Origin: Gerris lacustris
Taxonomy: Eukaryota > Arthropoda > Insecta > Hemiptera > Gerridae
Assembly (NCBI GenBank): GCA_951217055.1
Contig: OX578280.1
Coordinates: 43,527,882-43,591,881 of the forward strand
Length of the DNA: 64,000 nucleotides
Direction of reading: 5' to 3'
Both the position numbers and the translations under genes were made by a program. The notes below the pieces were generated by a model. It was given only the letters and a program-made list of their open reading frames with translations. It made no database searches and was not told the origin of the DNA. Of the stretch, positions 35,655 to 48,484 are shown piece after piece. Each line of letters starts with the position of its first letter. Within the stretch, counting starts at the first letter, position 1.

Positions 35655-37447
35655 CAGTGGCGTAGCTAGCTCTGATAGCGCCCGCCAGCAAGATAAAAAA
35701 AATGCGCCCCTTACTTAATAAGCGCCCTTTACTTAATAATGTAAATAGATATTATTATCGAGTAACAGTGAGTTGTAACAAAAAGAATAAAATAAGTAGC
35801 CTAGGCAATTTTAAGGAAATTCTTAAACAAATTAGTAATAGACTTCAAAAAAATAAATATTATAATAATTAATAATAAGAAAAAATATATAATTATAATA
35901 CAATTGAGCTGAACAAAAAAGTCCCTATAAACATGGATCCGGAACAGCTTCGTTTTCGTGATATGAAAAACATTAAACCATCACTTTTGGGCGTTTTTCC
36001 TTACAAAATTCTTAACTATTCCACTTTTACCACACTACTCCTTGAAGCAAATCTTGTAGAGAGTCGAATTAAACTAATTTTAGCTCTCTACATCAAAATC
36101 CTTTAAAATTAAACGTTGATGGTGACAGGGACGTAGAATTTCGAAATTTCGCTGAAAATCAGGGGTTTGTTGTACAGAGCTGGGAATGATATCAGTCAAC
36201 GAAAAATTCTTTTCTCTACAAGGGTTTCTTCAAGGTGTTTTATGATCAGAAGCAGAGTATTGAAGAATTTGAAAGAGAAACGTCCAATTTTTTTTGCGAA
36301 TATCTCGAAAACGAAGCTGCTTGGGATCTATGTTTATAGGAAATTTTTTGTACAGCGTCAAATTTCCTATAAGATCCCAAAGTGTTGTGGTTTCGTTCGG
36401 CGAAATCTTTTTTGCATTTTTACGAGAATTGGTTGTGATCCTGACCGAAAAATGTCACGTCTGTTAACATTTAATCCACCATAATTCAAAAACTAGTCTG
36501 TTGATCTTAAACTTTAAGATCAACCATTTGATCATACCATTTGAAAGCTTATAAAAAGCAAATTTTTTTCCTGAAATCGCCACACTTCTAAAATCCCTTA
36601 ATTAAGAGTAAAAATTTCAGAAATTTTGTGGTCGAATTTTAAAAAATCAAAATTTTCAAATTTAACAGGAGTTAAAAGATGCATAGCAGCTGATAATGTA
36701 GAAATACATAAGTGATTCTGAAACGAATTTTTAAGTTCTTTAAAATTATTCCTTAGCCCAATTTCTCTATCTCATTTAGTTTTTGAAATATTAGGTGTTT
36801 TTGAAAATTTTCGTGAAACACTTCAAAAAAAGAAATAAATCGATATCTCGAGAACAATTGAGAAATGGGCATTTGCTTACTCGACATTTTCTGTTGCATT
36901 TGACCCATAGAATCCGCCAGTTTCGTTATGACATTTTATCGCGGGGCACCCTATATACATAAAAAATAAACGGCCTTTAAAGTTTAAGTAACGTTTTTTT
37001 ACGCACTTTAATATGTGAAAAATTATCAATTATATCTAAAAACCAATATCCGTGTCGTTTCAACCTCCACACTTAACATTGCAAGTCCAGTCAAATTATT
37101 GAGCTTCGTAGCTAAGTTTTCAATAATTTAAGCTTCGAAAAGGATCGTTCAGCCGATGATGTAGTACGGGTAAAGTAAGTAAGACAGAGTTGAATTGTCA
37201 CAAATCACTATTTTAGCCAAACCTCTAATACTTTGCATATATTTTTAATATCCTTATATGTAGGTAATTATTATTATTTATTTATTTTATTAATATTATT
37301 TATTTATTTATTTTATTAACATTTTTTTTTTTTTTTTCACTTTCTCTTTTTCCAATCCTACCTATTTTTTCTTTTCCAATTTTGCGCCCTCTCAAGCCAG
37401 CGCCCGCCCGCGGCCGCGGGCGCTGCGGCCCGATAGCTACGCCTCTG
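35655..37447. mobile_element. Non-autonomous hAT element (1,793 bp)
   Basis: The left end is CAGTGGCGTAGCTAGC; the right end is GATAGCTACGCCTCTG, its near-inverse. An 8-bp target duplication, TGTCCATT, is exact on both sides (35647-35654 and 37448-37455), as hAT transposases make. The subterminal GCGCCC-rich stretches at both ends also mirror each other. No transposase frame survives. Its interior carries a truncated foldback element (U). Confidence 0.88.
35905..36954. mobile_element. Foldback element U, truncated and rearranged copy
   Basis: From about 36290 to 36954 it is the reverse complement of 27712-28340, ending TATCGCGGGGCACCCTAT. From about 35920 to 36090 it instead matches 28310-28480 in direct orientation, so the segment holding ATAAACATGGA(T/C)CCGGAACAG appears in both orientations. 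The left ACAGGGTG end is missing. The open frame at 36167-36484 is a frame through this element. Confidence 0.7.
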
Positions 37448-37734
37448 TGTCCATTGTCTGCGCCTCGGGAATTAAAAAGTCTATTTCCTTCGGCTTCGCC
37501 TCGGGATTTAGGAACCATGGTTCCTTCGGCTTCGCCTCAAGAACCAACTTTTTCGCTCAGGGAATATTGGCTTACTTTACTCCCTAGGTGCATAAATAAC
37601 TATTGCCACCTTTTATAGTTAAGAAAATATACTATTAAATACAAAAATAAGTGGCACATCTAAGCAAACAAAATTTTTACAATATTTATAATATTACTTG
37701 TATTATAATTATAAAATATTATAATTATAATAAA

Positions 37735-38489
37735 CTAGGCATCGCGTGGCTCTATCATTGAAGCGAGCGTATTGCAATGAAATACTGAATATTGAAATTT
37801 ATTAATCATGATGAATGTCATAGTTGAAGATAAGTGGAAGAGGGTAGTGAGGGGTAGAGTGGGGGTACTCGGTACAAAGCTTTACTTCATAACAAACCTA
37901 CACACAAAACGACTATAAGAATCTTAACCACCCGGAATAGCTTTTAAACTAATATTATAAATGTATCACTTCATTACTCAAATACTACTGCATGTATCAA
38001 GTTGAAATTTTACATACTTGTTTCAATTGTACTTTAGACGATGTACATGAAGTTTTATTAAGATCGTTACGTTAGAACGTAAGATATCGGTAAAAAGGTT
38101 GTTTTCTCTATTTTAAACGTTTAGTTCCGCTTTAATAGTTTTAGCGATCTTTATTAAATCATAGCAGTGTCGTTGTTGGTTTTACTGAAAAATGTTATTT
38201 GAAAAAAATGTTCGTCTCATCGAATAGGTGATGATAGAATTTTTTCCCGTCCTGAAATTCCAATTTTAAATTTGAAGCTCACGTTTACGCGAGCATTGCG
38301 CGCGAACTCTTGGACGGATCACGCTGTCCAACGAACTTAGCCTGAGTATTAGTAAGAGGAACATGTATACCAAATTTCAACTAAATTGGTCAACTTTTAC
38401 TCAAGTTATCGTCACACGCGTGAACGTTACTGACAGACAGACAAGATGCATAGTTTGTTGAATGTAAGAAGCTCGCTTACGCTCGCTTC
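37735..38489 (-). mobile_element. Family X element, uninterrupted copy
   Basis: Begins at CTAG (preceded by A) and runs through CATCGCGTGGCTC, GGGGGTACTCGGTACAAAGC and GAACGTAAGATATCGG to the hairpin GAAGC/GCTTC at 38468-38489. It lacks the LINE found in the copy at 28746-30208 and so serves as the empty site. Confidence 0.65.
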
Positions 38490-38574
38490 AATTATATACA
38501 GAGTGGCAATATATGTGGAAAAATGAAGTAGGTTGTTATACGTCTTATGGGCTTCAAAAAACGCTTCATAAAAA

Positions 38575-39795
38575 ACCATTGGTCAAATCTTAACCGTTTT
38601 CTCCCGCTAGGTCAAATTTTATGATTTTTTTAAGATGGCATGCTCATAAAAATACTCCAAGTATGAAAGCTAGAACAAAATTCTTGGTATCGTTGTAAAG
38701 CTGACAAAATGTCGAACAAAAATGTATACAATTTTATTTATAAGAAAAAAAAATAAAAATCATTTTTTTGTGGTTCCATAACTTGATAAAGAACCGGGTT
38801 TAAACTTTTCGGACTTTAGGAAAAACTTCATTTTTTACCAAAGTTTCGATCAGAGAGAAACATAGGTAATATATTTTACAAAAAAAGAAATACAAGAGGC
38901 TGCTCATTTATAATGAGTTGCTAAATATTCAGCTTATTAAATCAATCTTTTAACAGACACTAACTTATTGAATAGTGCAAAATTTACTATAAATTTAAGT
39001 GTATAATCATCATTATACATTTGTCAAAATAGTAACTTTTAAAAATTAACTTAGTCAATATATTTGTTTTATCAAAAAAAAAAAAGAAAAAGTTGAGCCG
39101 TATGTATGATGATTTAATATGCCAAGCGAATCTAAAATAATTGATTCGGCTATTCTTGTCAGTTCCTTTTTATCTATACCTATCTCATCGAAGAAATCAC
39201 TGGTAATTAATATTGTTACCCATTCATTAGGCTGAATTTTTAGTAGGCTTCGCAGAAAGTGAAAAAAAAAAACATGTCTATTGTTGACTTAAAGGTGAGT
39301 AAATAAATAAAAGTGTATAAAAAAAAGAAAGAATGGTTTAGTATACTCATCTATTTGTCAACAATAGCAACAATAAACATGCTCATTTTTTTTACTTTCA
39401 GCGAAGTTTACTAAAATTTCCGCCTTATGAATGGGTAATAATATTAATATTGATCGAAACGTTAGTACGAAATTTTTCCTGAAGTCCGAAAAGTTCAAGC
39501 TCGGTTTTTTACCAATTAATGGAACAGCAAAGTAATTGATTTTTTAATTTTTTTCTTAAAAATAAATTTTGTATACATTTAATGTTATGTAATTTGAGGG
39601 CATGAAAATTAAAATTACACTTTTCTTGTAGGAAAGTTTGTCAGATTTACAACGATACTAAAACCTTTGTTTTTAGCTTTTATACTTTTGGAGAAATCAG
39701 TGTTTTTATGAGCAAAGGTATGTGATCTATAAGAAATCATAAAATTTGACCTTGCGGGGAAACGGTTAAGATTTGATCCATGGATTATATTTAGG
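38575..39795. mobile_element. Foldback element V with long imperfect arms
   Basis: Matching inverted blocks: CAAATCTTAACCGTTTTC (38596) with GAAACGGTTAAGATTTG (39758); GGTCAAATTTTATGATTT with AAATCATAAAATTTGACC; GTATCGTTGTAAA with TTTACAACGATAC; AACTTTTCGGACTT with AAGTCCGAAAAGTT. A second nested inverted pair around TTACCCATTCAT / ATGAATGGGTAA (39217 and 39424) has a different centre, so the element is asymmetric. No coding capacity; the frame at 39615-39821 is a frame through the arm. Confidence 0.7.
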
Positions 39796-40326
39796 AACGC
39801 GGCAGCGTTCCGCCCCGTCAAGTCAAAAAGTCAAAATTTCACAAAAGCTGCTAGTGTATATGTACTGTAGGTGACAAACTAGGGTTTATGAGGGTCTGCA
39901 GCGTGGAATACGTACAAGCTACCTAAATAATTTTTTAATATCTTTGAAGGCCGTGTCCTGTAGATCAAAATAAAAAAATAAAAAAATGTCGAAATCGGTC
40001 AAGTAGAAGTAGAGAAAAATAGGTTTGAAAATGGTAGTTTTGATGACTTCTTATTCATATTCTTCCTTCATTTAACGTTGACGCACCTACAGCCTAAACT
40101 ACAGAACCGGTTTTAATGAATGAGTGCTTTTTGGATTCGTCTAGAGCCCTAAGCAATCAACTTATTCAACTTATCAACTTATTCCATTCCTACGCTGAAT
40201 GTGGAGCGAGAAACCAAGCTAGGAAACAGTCTAAAAAGGGAAGAAACCAAGTAAGCGTCATGCGAAGTAGTGAGCCTATATTATATTATTACATATAAAA
40301 AATAATATAATATATATATATATCAT

Positions 40327-40362
<36 letters not shown>

Positions 40363-40384
40363 TAGTGTATACATTAGTATAGTA
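39796..40384. other. Unassigned sequence with a family Y scrap and short TA runs
   Basis: 40078-40120 (GACGCACCTACAGCCTAAAC) is a small family Y piece. TA runs lie at 40310-40355. Confidence 0.45.
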
Positions 40385-40385
40385 T

Positions 40386-40480
<95 letters not shown>
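40385..40480. repeat. (CA)n then (TA)n microsatellite
   Basis: CA repeats to ~40405, then about 37 TA units. Confidence 0.97.
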
Positions 40481-40482
<2 letters not shown>

Positions 40483-42096
40483 CTTAACAATAAATATAAA
40501 AATATATATGTAATAATAATATATATTATTGTAATTATACCATTAGTTACTTTTAACATATACACTTTATAATTAAGGTAGGTATAATTAAGACAATATT
40601 AAGGGGTCACTTCGTTACTTATATATGGTCTGGATCCAGTTGGATATGCTCAAATGATAGCAATGTTAGTGTATCTAGGTGGCCAAATGCTGCTAAAAAT
40701 CTTTATATGCTCCTACTATAAGAATGTTAAGTTCTTTCAAGTTATAGGTCTCGTAGTTCTCCAATCTCCACAGACCTTGTCCAGCTCTTAACTTCACTTT
40801 TATTTGACTCTAATGTGTGGGAATAAACAGTTTAGAGAATCCTTCCTTAGGGACCGTACAAAAAGTCATGAAATCTGACCAATAATCACTTACGTAGTAA
40901 AAAAAAACAAAAAAAACCCCCGCCAAGTCTGTGGTCCAAAAAAGTTGTGAAATCAACTTTCTGTCCCGCCAAGTGATGTTGGCACTTTCTCCTGACCCAA
41001 CACTGTCAACTTAGATATTTATTAGCTTATTCTCCTTGGCGGTGTGAGGAAAGCCTTTTAACAGTGTTTTGAAGGCTCTCCTCGATGCCACAATGATCAT
41101 CGCTGTAAATCTTTCCCATTATCAAAAAGCAAGTAAAATAGAAATAAGTAATATACAAATTAAGCTTTCAAGGAATGACCCCATGCAACTACTACTTTCT
41201 TTGCAGAGGATGCGTGGAATACAACCAGTTAACTTATAATTGTATTTTATAATTTAATATTAACTTATAACAGTATTTATAATTGTGATCATATCCCTTA
41301 GTCTAATTAACTATTAAAGGAATATTAAATATAAAACTTCCCCAGGAGTCTCAATGTCTTGGGGAGACAAATACACAAACCTTTGTGACTTTGGTAGGGC
41401 AGACTTTTGTTTAGAACCAAGGGGGGTGCTAATGTACAAAAGTGCCTTATTATTTTTATCTTTCACTAGTTTTGCTTGATACTATTCTGAATCATTCACG
41501 CCAAAGAGAGCAGTCACTACTAATATTTCATTATAATCAATTGTGTTGATGTTTTTACCTTAATAAGTAAGTTCAAAAATGACAAAACAGAAAAAAATAT
41601 TTGCAAAAATTATCAGCGTGTTATTTTTGTGAACTATTCTTTTTAGATGAAAGTGAAAAATTACGAAGCTTTATTAATCGTCTCCTTATCTTTTAACACT
41701 CAGTAGAAAAGCAATCCCCTCCCCCTCCTCTTTATTTTCTTTGGTGGGGGATGGTTTGAATAAAGAGGGGGAGGTTTTAATTGATGTTTCAGGAACCATC
41801 TTGTAACTACCTCCCCCCCCCCCCCCCCCCCCCCACCCCCAGAGACTCCTGTCTTCCACCCCAGCGTACCTTTGGAAAAACTCATTAAAATATATCTTGT
41901 AAATCTCCTTTTGATTCCCAGAGACACAAATTAATACCCCCAAAGTACAAAAAAAAGAAAAAAGAAAAGAAGGAAGAGAAACGAGAACTCTTTTGGAAAC
42001 AGTATCGATGAAAGAAATAAATTATCCGGTTATTAAAAATAATATAAAAAATACATAATAAGAAATACCCCTTGTGTAATTAATCATCCTAACTAA

Positions 42097-42098
<2 letters not shown>
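40481..42098. other. Unassigned sequence
   Basis: Includes an almost pure C-run at 41813-41834; the two open frames over it (41686-41943 and 41700-41927, minus) are glycine runs from that homopolymer. No gene recognised. Confidence 0.5.

Positions 42099-42188
<90 letters not shown>
42099..42188. repeat. (TA)n then (GT)10 microsatellite
   Basis: TA to 42168, GT after. Confidence 0.97.
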
Positions 42189-42654
42189 ATTAATTTATAT
42201 ATTATAAGAGGAGAAAAGTATAGAAAGAGGTTTATTTAAAGTATGTTTTCTATTTTTAAATTTAATTATTTCCTGTAAGAAGACGAATGAAATAAATAAA
42301 TAGTAATACGTTTGAATGCTAATGTAGTTAAATTTAATTTAACTTATTCACTAAAGAATTGTTAAAACTTACATTCATTTGGTAAAAAAAGAAATTGAAA
42401 TTATAGTAAAATCGAGAATTTATAAAAATTGTAGCTTTGGTGTTTGGTAGCCCTTATATACAATAGATTTGACCCTTATAAGTAATATAAACACAATAAT
42501 AAAAACAAAAAATAGTCTGCCAATTAGTGATTCCCATTGCTTCCTTGCATTCTATTTTGCTTCCGAGCGTACTGAAGGTAATGGTATGTGATCTTTCTGA
42601 AGGACGACCACTCACCTATATCTTCTAAAGTACTCACCTGATTTTTATGAAATA
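42189..42654. other. Unassigned sequence with a family Z end
   Basis: 42515-42600 (AGTCTGCCAATTAGTG, then TTGCTTCCGAGCGTACTGAA) contains family Z terminal pieces. Confidence 0.45.
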
Positions 42655-44743
42655 CTAGCTGGGTACCCGTGCTTCGCTACGGAGTATTATTATAATTAGA
42701 TAAGTTTGTAAACAACCATAATGAAACATATAAATTATTTTACTATGCAAGAATATCTAGATTCTATCTCTCCCACCTATTACTATACCCCTCCTTTTTG
42801 ATAAGCAATTTTCAAATATTCTAAATTCCCCCCCCCCCTAAATTAAAATATGACTAAACTGTACATTAAAACTATTACTGTACTTTTAAAGAGCTTTTGC
42901 ATCATGAAGGGTATTCATTACATTGACCCCGTATTCATTACTTGTACCATACCCCTGTGTACCAAATTTAAATTTCTAAAATTCATGTAGGCTGTCATTT
43001 TCCCCTTGCTTTGAAGGTCAAGTGGGCAAATTTTTATCGACATCGAACTAAAACTGTAGATTTGTATAAAGAATATACACACACATACGTTGATTTTTAT
43101 ATATAAAGCTATAAATTTCTATTTTACCCCCTCCTAAATAAAATTGTACATAACAATTACTTTTCTCTTAAAGTGCTTTTCAACGATATGCATCATATGA
43201 AAGGATTCCATTACTTTGACATTTTTACACCGTACGCCTTTGTACCAAAATTTAAATTACGAAAATTCATGTAGACAGTGACCTCCCCCTTGCTTTGAAG
43301 GGAAAGTGAGTAAATATTCATCAAATTGGGATAAAACTGTAGATTTGTAAAAAAGACATACCCTCATTTCAGACACTCTCCTTTTTATATAAGATATAGC
43401 TATATTTTTCCATTTTACCCCCTCCTAAATGAAAATACATAAGACAAAACTGTACATAACAACAATTAATGTAATCTTAAAGAGCTTTTCAACGATATGC
43501 ATAATAAAATACCCTTTACAGTCCTTTGACCCCGTATTCATTATTTTTCCCTGTTCCCTGTGTACCATTTACCCCCCTAAATACACGTAAAAACAATTAC
43601 TGTACTCTTAAAGAGCTTTTCAAGAGTATGCATCATGAAGGGTTTTCAACTTTGACATTTGTACCCCGTACCCCTGTGTACCAAAAATTTAATTTCGAAC
43701 ATTCATGTAGACAGAGATCTTCCCCTTGCTTTGAAGGTCAAGTGAGCAAATTTTCATCGAGATCAAATTAAAACTGTTGATTTGTATAAAGAACATAAAC
43801 ACATTCACACACACGTTGACTTTTATAGATATAGATATACATTTCCATTTTATCCCCCTCCTAAATGAAAATATGACAAAAACGTACTTAACAACAATTA
43901 ATGTACTCTAAAAAAGCTTTCCAACAATATGCATCATGAAGGTAATCCATTACTTTGACATTTGTACCCAGTACCACTGTGTACCAAAATTTTAATTTCG
44001 GAAAATCATGTAGGCAGTGACCTTCACCTTGTTTGGAAGAAAAAGAGTGTAAAAATGCATAAAATTTGGATAAAACTGTAGATTTGTATAAAAGACATTC
44101 TCTCATATACATAGATACTCTTCTTTTTATATATAGATATAGTTATATTTTCCATTTACCCCCCTCCTAAATGAAAATATGACAAAACTACACATAATAA
44201 CAATTACTGTACTCTTAAAGAGCTTTTCAACGATATGCATCACGAATGGTATTCATAACTTTGACCCCGTATTCATTACTTGTACCCCGTACCCCTGTGT
44301 ACCAAAATTTAAATTTCGAAAATTCATGTAGACTTTGATTTTCCCCTTGCTTTGAAGGCCAAGTGTGCAAATTTTCATTGAGATCGGACTAAAACTGTAG
44401 ATTTGTATAAAGAACTAATAAGATATAGCTATATTTTTCCATTTTACCCCCCTCCTAAATGAAAATATGACAAAAGTGTAAATAACAACAATTAGTGTAC
44501 TCTTAAAGAGCTTTTCAACGATATGCATCATGAAGGGTATTCATTACTTTGACCCCGTATTTATTACTTGTACCCCGTACCCCTGTGTACCATAATTGAA
44601 ATTTCGAAAATTCATGTAGACCTTGATTGTTTCCTTGCTTTGAAGGTCAAAGTGTGCAAATTTTCATCGAGATCGGACAAAAACTGTAGATTTGTATAAA
44701 GAACAAACACACACACACATTCGTTGACTTTTATATATATAGA
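42655..44743 (-). mobile_element. Non-autonomous Helitron with six internal repeat units (2,089 bp)
   Basis: On the minus strand it starts TCTATATATATAAAAGTC at 44743 and ends in the hairpin CCGTAGC...GCACGG then CAGCTAG at 42655, inserted between A and T. Ends and units match the copy at 13744-15109. The unit marker CTGTAGATTTGTATAAAGAA (RC) occurs near 43048, 43338, 43774, 44074, 44393 and 44684, giving six units of ~290-435 bp compared with four in the other copy. The frames at 43526-43771 and 43888-44112 are shadows of the repeat. No Rep/helicase. Confidence 0.85.
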
Positions 44744-45407
<664 letters not shown>

Positions 45408-45430
45408 ACACACGACCGCGAATAATATAT

Positions 45431-45737
45431 AAGCACAGAGAAAACCCAGGGCTCGGTCATAAAAACACTATTCACTCACAACATACTCAAAAACCCGACG
45501 TTTCGGTTTATTCTTTATTAACTTACAATTGTAAGTTTCTCTAGCTTTGTGTTTTTAAGTTTAGTTTTTCTAATTGTAAACTCTTTTAATCTTAATTGCA
45601 TCCTGTGTAAACTTTTTGTATTTTCTTTTGTTTTAGATCCTATGAAGAAGGTTTAAAGAATAAACCGAAACGTCGGGTTTTTGAGTATGTTGTGAGTGAA
45701 TAGTGTTTTTATGACCGAGCCCTGGGTTTTCTCTGTG

Positions 45738-45740
<3 letters not shown>
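45431..45740. mobile_element. Penelope-type palindrome with 87-bp perfect arms and a 136-bp loop
   Basis: Arms 45431-45517 and 45654-45740 are exact inverses, each containing CCGAAACGTCGGG. The right side also has the upstream hammerhead half, but with ATGAAGA instead of CTGAAGA (45642-45648), stem II GGTTTA/TAAACC and then GAAACGTC. The left side has only half of stem II plus GAAACGTC. It is flanked on both sides by (TA)n like the 15.3 kb palindrome, with unrelated outer arm sequence. Confidence 0.65.

Positions 45741-45818
<78 letters not shown>
45740..45818. repeat. (TA)n microsatellite
   Basis: TA array on the right side of the palindrome. Confidence 0.97.
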
Positions 45819-45820
<2 letters not shown>

Positions 45821-46818
45821 CAACTGCATAAATTATATGTACCATGCAACATAACTAACAACGTGTACAGTGACATGTTGACATGGTAGGAGGAGCAACT
45901 TATCTGTAGTTGTACTCGCTAGAATAATGTTATGAAGTAAACATTTAGTTTAAGGAAGTCGAGTGCTTTAGTTATTATTTATATATTTCGTCTTGTCTGC
46001 AAGATAAGTTTTAACATGTCGCCAAAATACAAATTTAATTATGATAAATGTCTGAATTTATTATCTCAATTCCAGATTGTGAAAACTATCAGTGTTCTCT
46101 GTCGTGTAAATATCTCATCTAGTATGTTCTTAGTGTAGAGATGGATACCCTCTAGTCCCTAGTTGTGTTTGCGGTTCAGACCTCGGCAAGGTGCGGTTTA
46201 AAGTCGATATCACCGAAGGGAGGAAGGATTTTGCGGTTACAAGAGGAAACCGTTTCTACCCTGTTGAAATGAAAACCGTACTCGAGAAACCGTTCTCATT
46301 AAAAAACAGTTTTTTATCGTGGAAATCCTTATCTTCTTTTTCAGATAAGTGAAATGTTTTTAGGGCCAAATGTTTTTTGATCCTGCCTAACTGACGGACA
46401 CTTATAAGTTATAACTTATGTTGCTTTACTCTTTGTGTTATTTTTAGAGTGTATGTGTCTTTCGTCATTAAAATTTTATTATAAATATATACTTAACTAT
46501 TAACCAAGACAAATCTAGCAATCTCGCATATAATAAAATCCTTGTGATAAAATCTAGTAAATAATAATATCCCTTTAATAAAATCTAGTTGTTCTATTTA
46601 ACATTATAATTTACTAGTGATGTGATGCATAAAGAACTCTCGTAGAATTGTGCTTTTATATCAGCCATACTATGTCCTCAATATTGTTACCAGGATAATT
46701 TTTGGGTGAAAACCTTATTTAACCCTGAAAAGAGCTTTAAATTATTTTACGTAACTCGCCATATAAGCATGACCTTACTTTTTAACACCCTCATCTCGGC
46801 CAAAGTCGTCTTTAATAT
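45819..46818. other. Unassigned sequence
   Basis: 46140-46330 is less AT-rich and contains GAGAAACCGTTCTC. No gene recognised. Confidence 0.45.
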
Positions 46819-48484
46819 TTAGTCCGGTCACGAGGGGAAGTCCACCTTACGTTTGGTGCAGGAATGATTTTATTTTTTTGTGTCCTCGGGCATGATTAGG
46901 AGATGTCATATCAAAGTTTGCGACCTCTAAAACAGGGCGGACAATTTTTTGGTATGCTAAAAAACCTCGAATTTTTTGCACCTTTTCTGGTTTCCCGTTT
47001 ATAACTTAAAAACGGCTGCTCCTGTCGAAAGAATAGTTCTATTCAATTTAAAGAGCGTAAACTTTCCTTTCAAATGCACTAGTCGAAAATATTTCTAGTC
47101 CAATTTCTACGTGTTCTACAGAACTTTGGAAATTGATAAAATTTTCAATTTTCCAAAACATATTTTAAGCTTTTAAATATTGAACTCCTTTGTAATGACG
47201 GTCCAAGGCTTTTTAAACTTCTCTAAAAGCACCAAATCACTTTTTAGTAAGATGGGGTAAGGGCAGGGAGTGTTTCAGTGGAGGGGGGGGGGGGAGGAGA
47301 TTGAGAGAGGTTGGCGGGGTGATATCAGCAGGTAACGGAACGAATATTCAATTATTGCTGCGTAAAACGCAGTTCATTCACGAATTTGCTGGTTCAAATT
47401 TATTTGAATGGGGTGGGGGGGGGGGGGGGGTCGGAGGGTGGAGCTAGAACCGGCAACATTTAAAAAGACCAGAGAGAAAGTAACTTCAAACAAAATCCAT
47501 TTCAAACCATTCTACAATTAAGTCCGTAAAAAAAAACCAAATAAATGTATATCTGTGTGAGAGTTGTTTACATCTATGATTTTTGTGTATTTTACAAAAT
47601 ATTGTGTGCGTTGGCCAGACTTACTTAAATTTTAAACCTATGTGTGTGCGATTCCTTATTTATTCGATGTAGCTTTCGGTCTATAGTTGTGCAGCAATTT
47701 GAAGTAAATTATTTGGAAAGCGCAGGATAATTAAAATTGACGTAGACACCAGTTAAAAGGATATCCCCTGTAATGCGTGCATTACATACCAATATGTTAT
47801 ACTTCTGAAGCTCCAGGGCTTCTTTTACAGGTAATGCTGTTGTTTCTGGATTTTTCATATATATTTGCTGAAGAACATCTCAAAATAAGTTCAATCGTAA
47901 CTTTATTTGTGACCGTGATCTCAGTGAAGGAGAAGTGACAATTGTATACAATTGTATACAATTGTTAAAGAAAGAGGAAACCCTTGTTAGAGAGCAGCAA
48001 GCAACAAAGGAAATCCCATCACCAGTGGTTATAAAATCATCAACTTTGCCTATGACGTTCGACTCGTTCAAAAGTTGATGTTTTCCATTTTAAAGAGAGG
48101 TGCTTTTTATGTGAGAAATTGCTCTCAGAAGAATTTTTACTACGACTCTCCAGGAAGCCTGATAATGAAATGTTCGATATCCAGAAGGTAACGAAGCGAA
48201 GCTTCGAAAGAGAGAATTATGACATCTGTATCAGCATTAAGTGGTAAACAATGGGCTCAACAGATAGTTGACCATTTAAGAAGGGACAACTGGATCATGT
48301 CGCACTTGATGCTCAGCACCATCGTACATAGGATAAAATGCTTAGTCACTTGGTTAGGACAGACAGACTGTCCTTTTTCAAGCAATACCTCCTACATAAT
48401 CATGCCTGAGGATACAAAAAAAAAATATTTCCTGCACCAAACGCAAGGTGGACCCTCTTTTTGAACCTCTCGTGAATGGACTAA
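46819..48484. mobile_element. Inverted-repeat element carrying a decayed ORF (1,666 bp)
   Basis: The left end TTAGTCC...TCACGAG...GTCCACCTTACGTTTGGTGCAGGAA... is matched inverted at the right (TTCCTGCACCAAACGCAAGG then TGGAC...CTCGTGAATGGACTAA). Arm similarity covers ~85-95 bp with small gaps. Between the arms lie poly-G runs (47281-47294, 47411-47430) and a plus-strand decayed coding region (47887-48332). The superfamily is not identified; the target duplication is not clear. Confidence 0.65.
47887..48332 (+). pseudogene. Decayed ORF of a cysteine-containing, transposon-associated protein family
   Basis: Three blocks in different frames look coding. Block 1 (47887-48075) reads KFNRNFICDRDLSEGEVTIV and then a Lys/Glu-rich stretch with PSPVVIKSSTLP. 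Block 2 (48086-48243) reads HFKERCFLCEKLLSEEF, with a CxxC pair, and ends near ENYDICISIKW. Block 3 (48290-48329) reads LDHVALDAQHHRT. The order of an FxFKxxCxFC motif and then a D(L/H)VALDARYH-like motif is one I recall from unnamed hypothetical proteins common in repeat-rich invertebrate genomes. Stops and frameshifts separate the blocks, so it is dead. It lies inside the inverted-repeat element, which suggests the element once encoded it. The open frame at 48219-48464 is an off-frame reading of the same region. Confidence 0.5.

Larger units (their letters stand above)
35169..37596. mobile_element. MITE family T, copy interrupted by a hAT element
   Basis: Left part 35169-35654 and right part 37448-37596 together match the intact copy at 22342-22857, including the TTTATCTCCAGTAGGGAG end, the repeated GGGAGAAAAAG blocks, the CGGCTTCGCCT hairpins and the CTCCCTAGGTGCATAAA end. 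The interruption is the hAT element, with 8-bp target duplication TGTCCATT. The intact copy holds the related, un-duplicated TGGACATTTCC region. Confidence 0.8.

Noticed and set aside
41686..41943. Glycine-rich frames
   Set aside because: Produced by a C homopolymer read on the minus strand.
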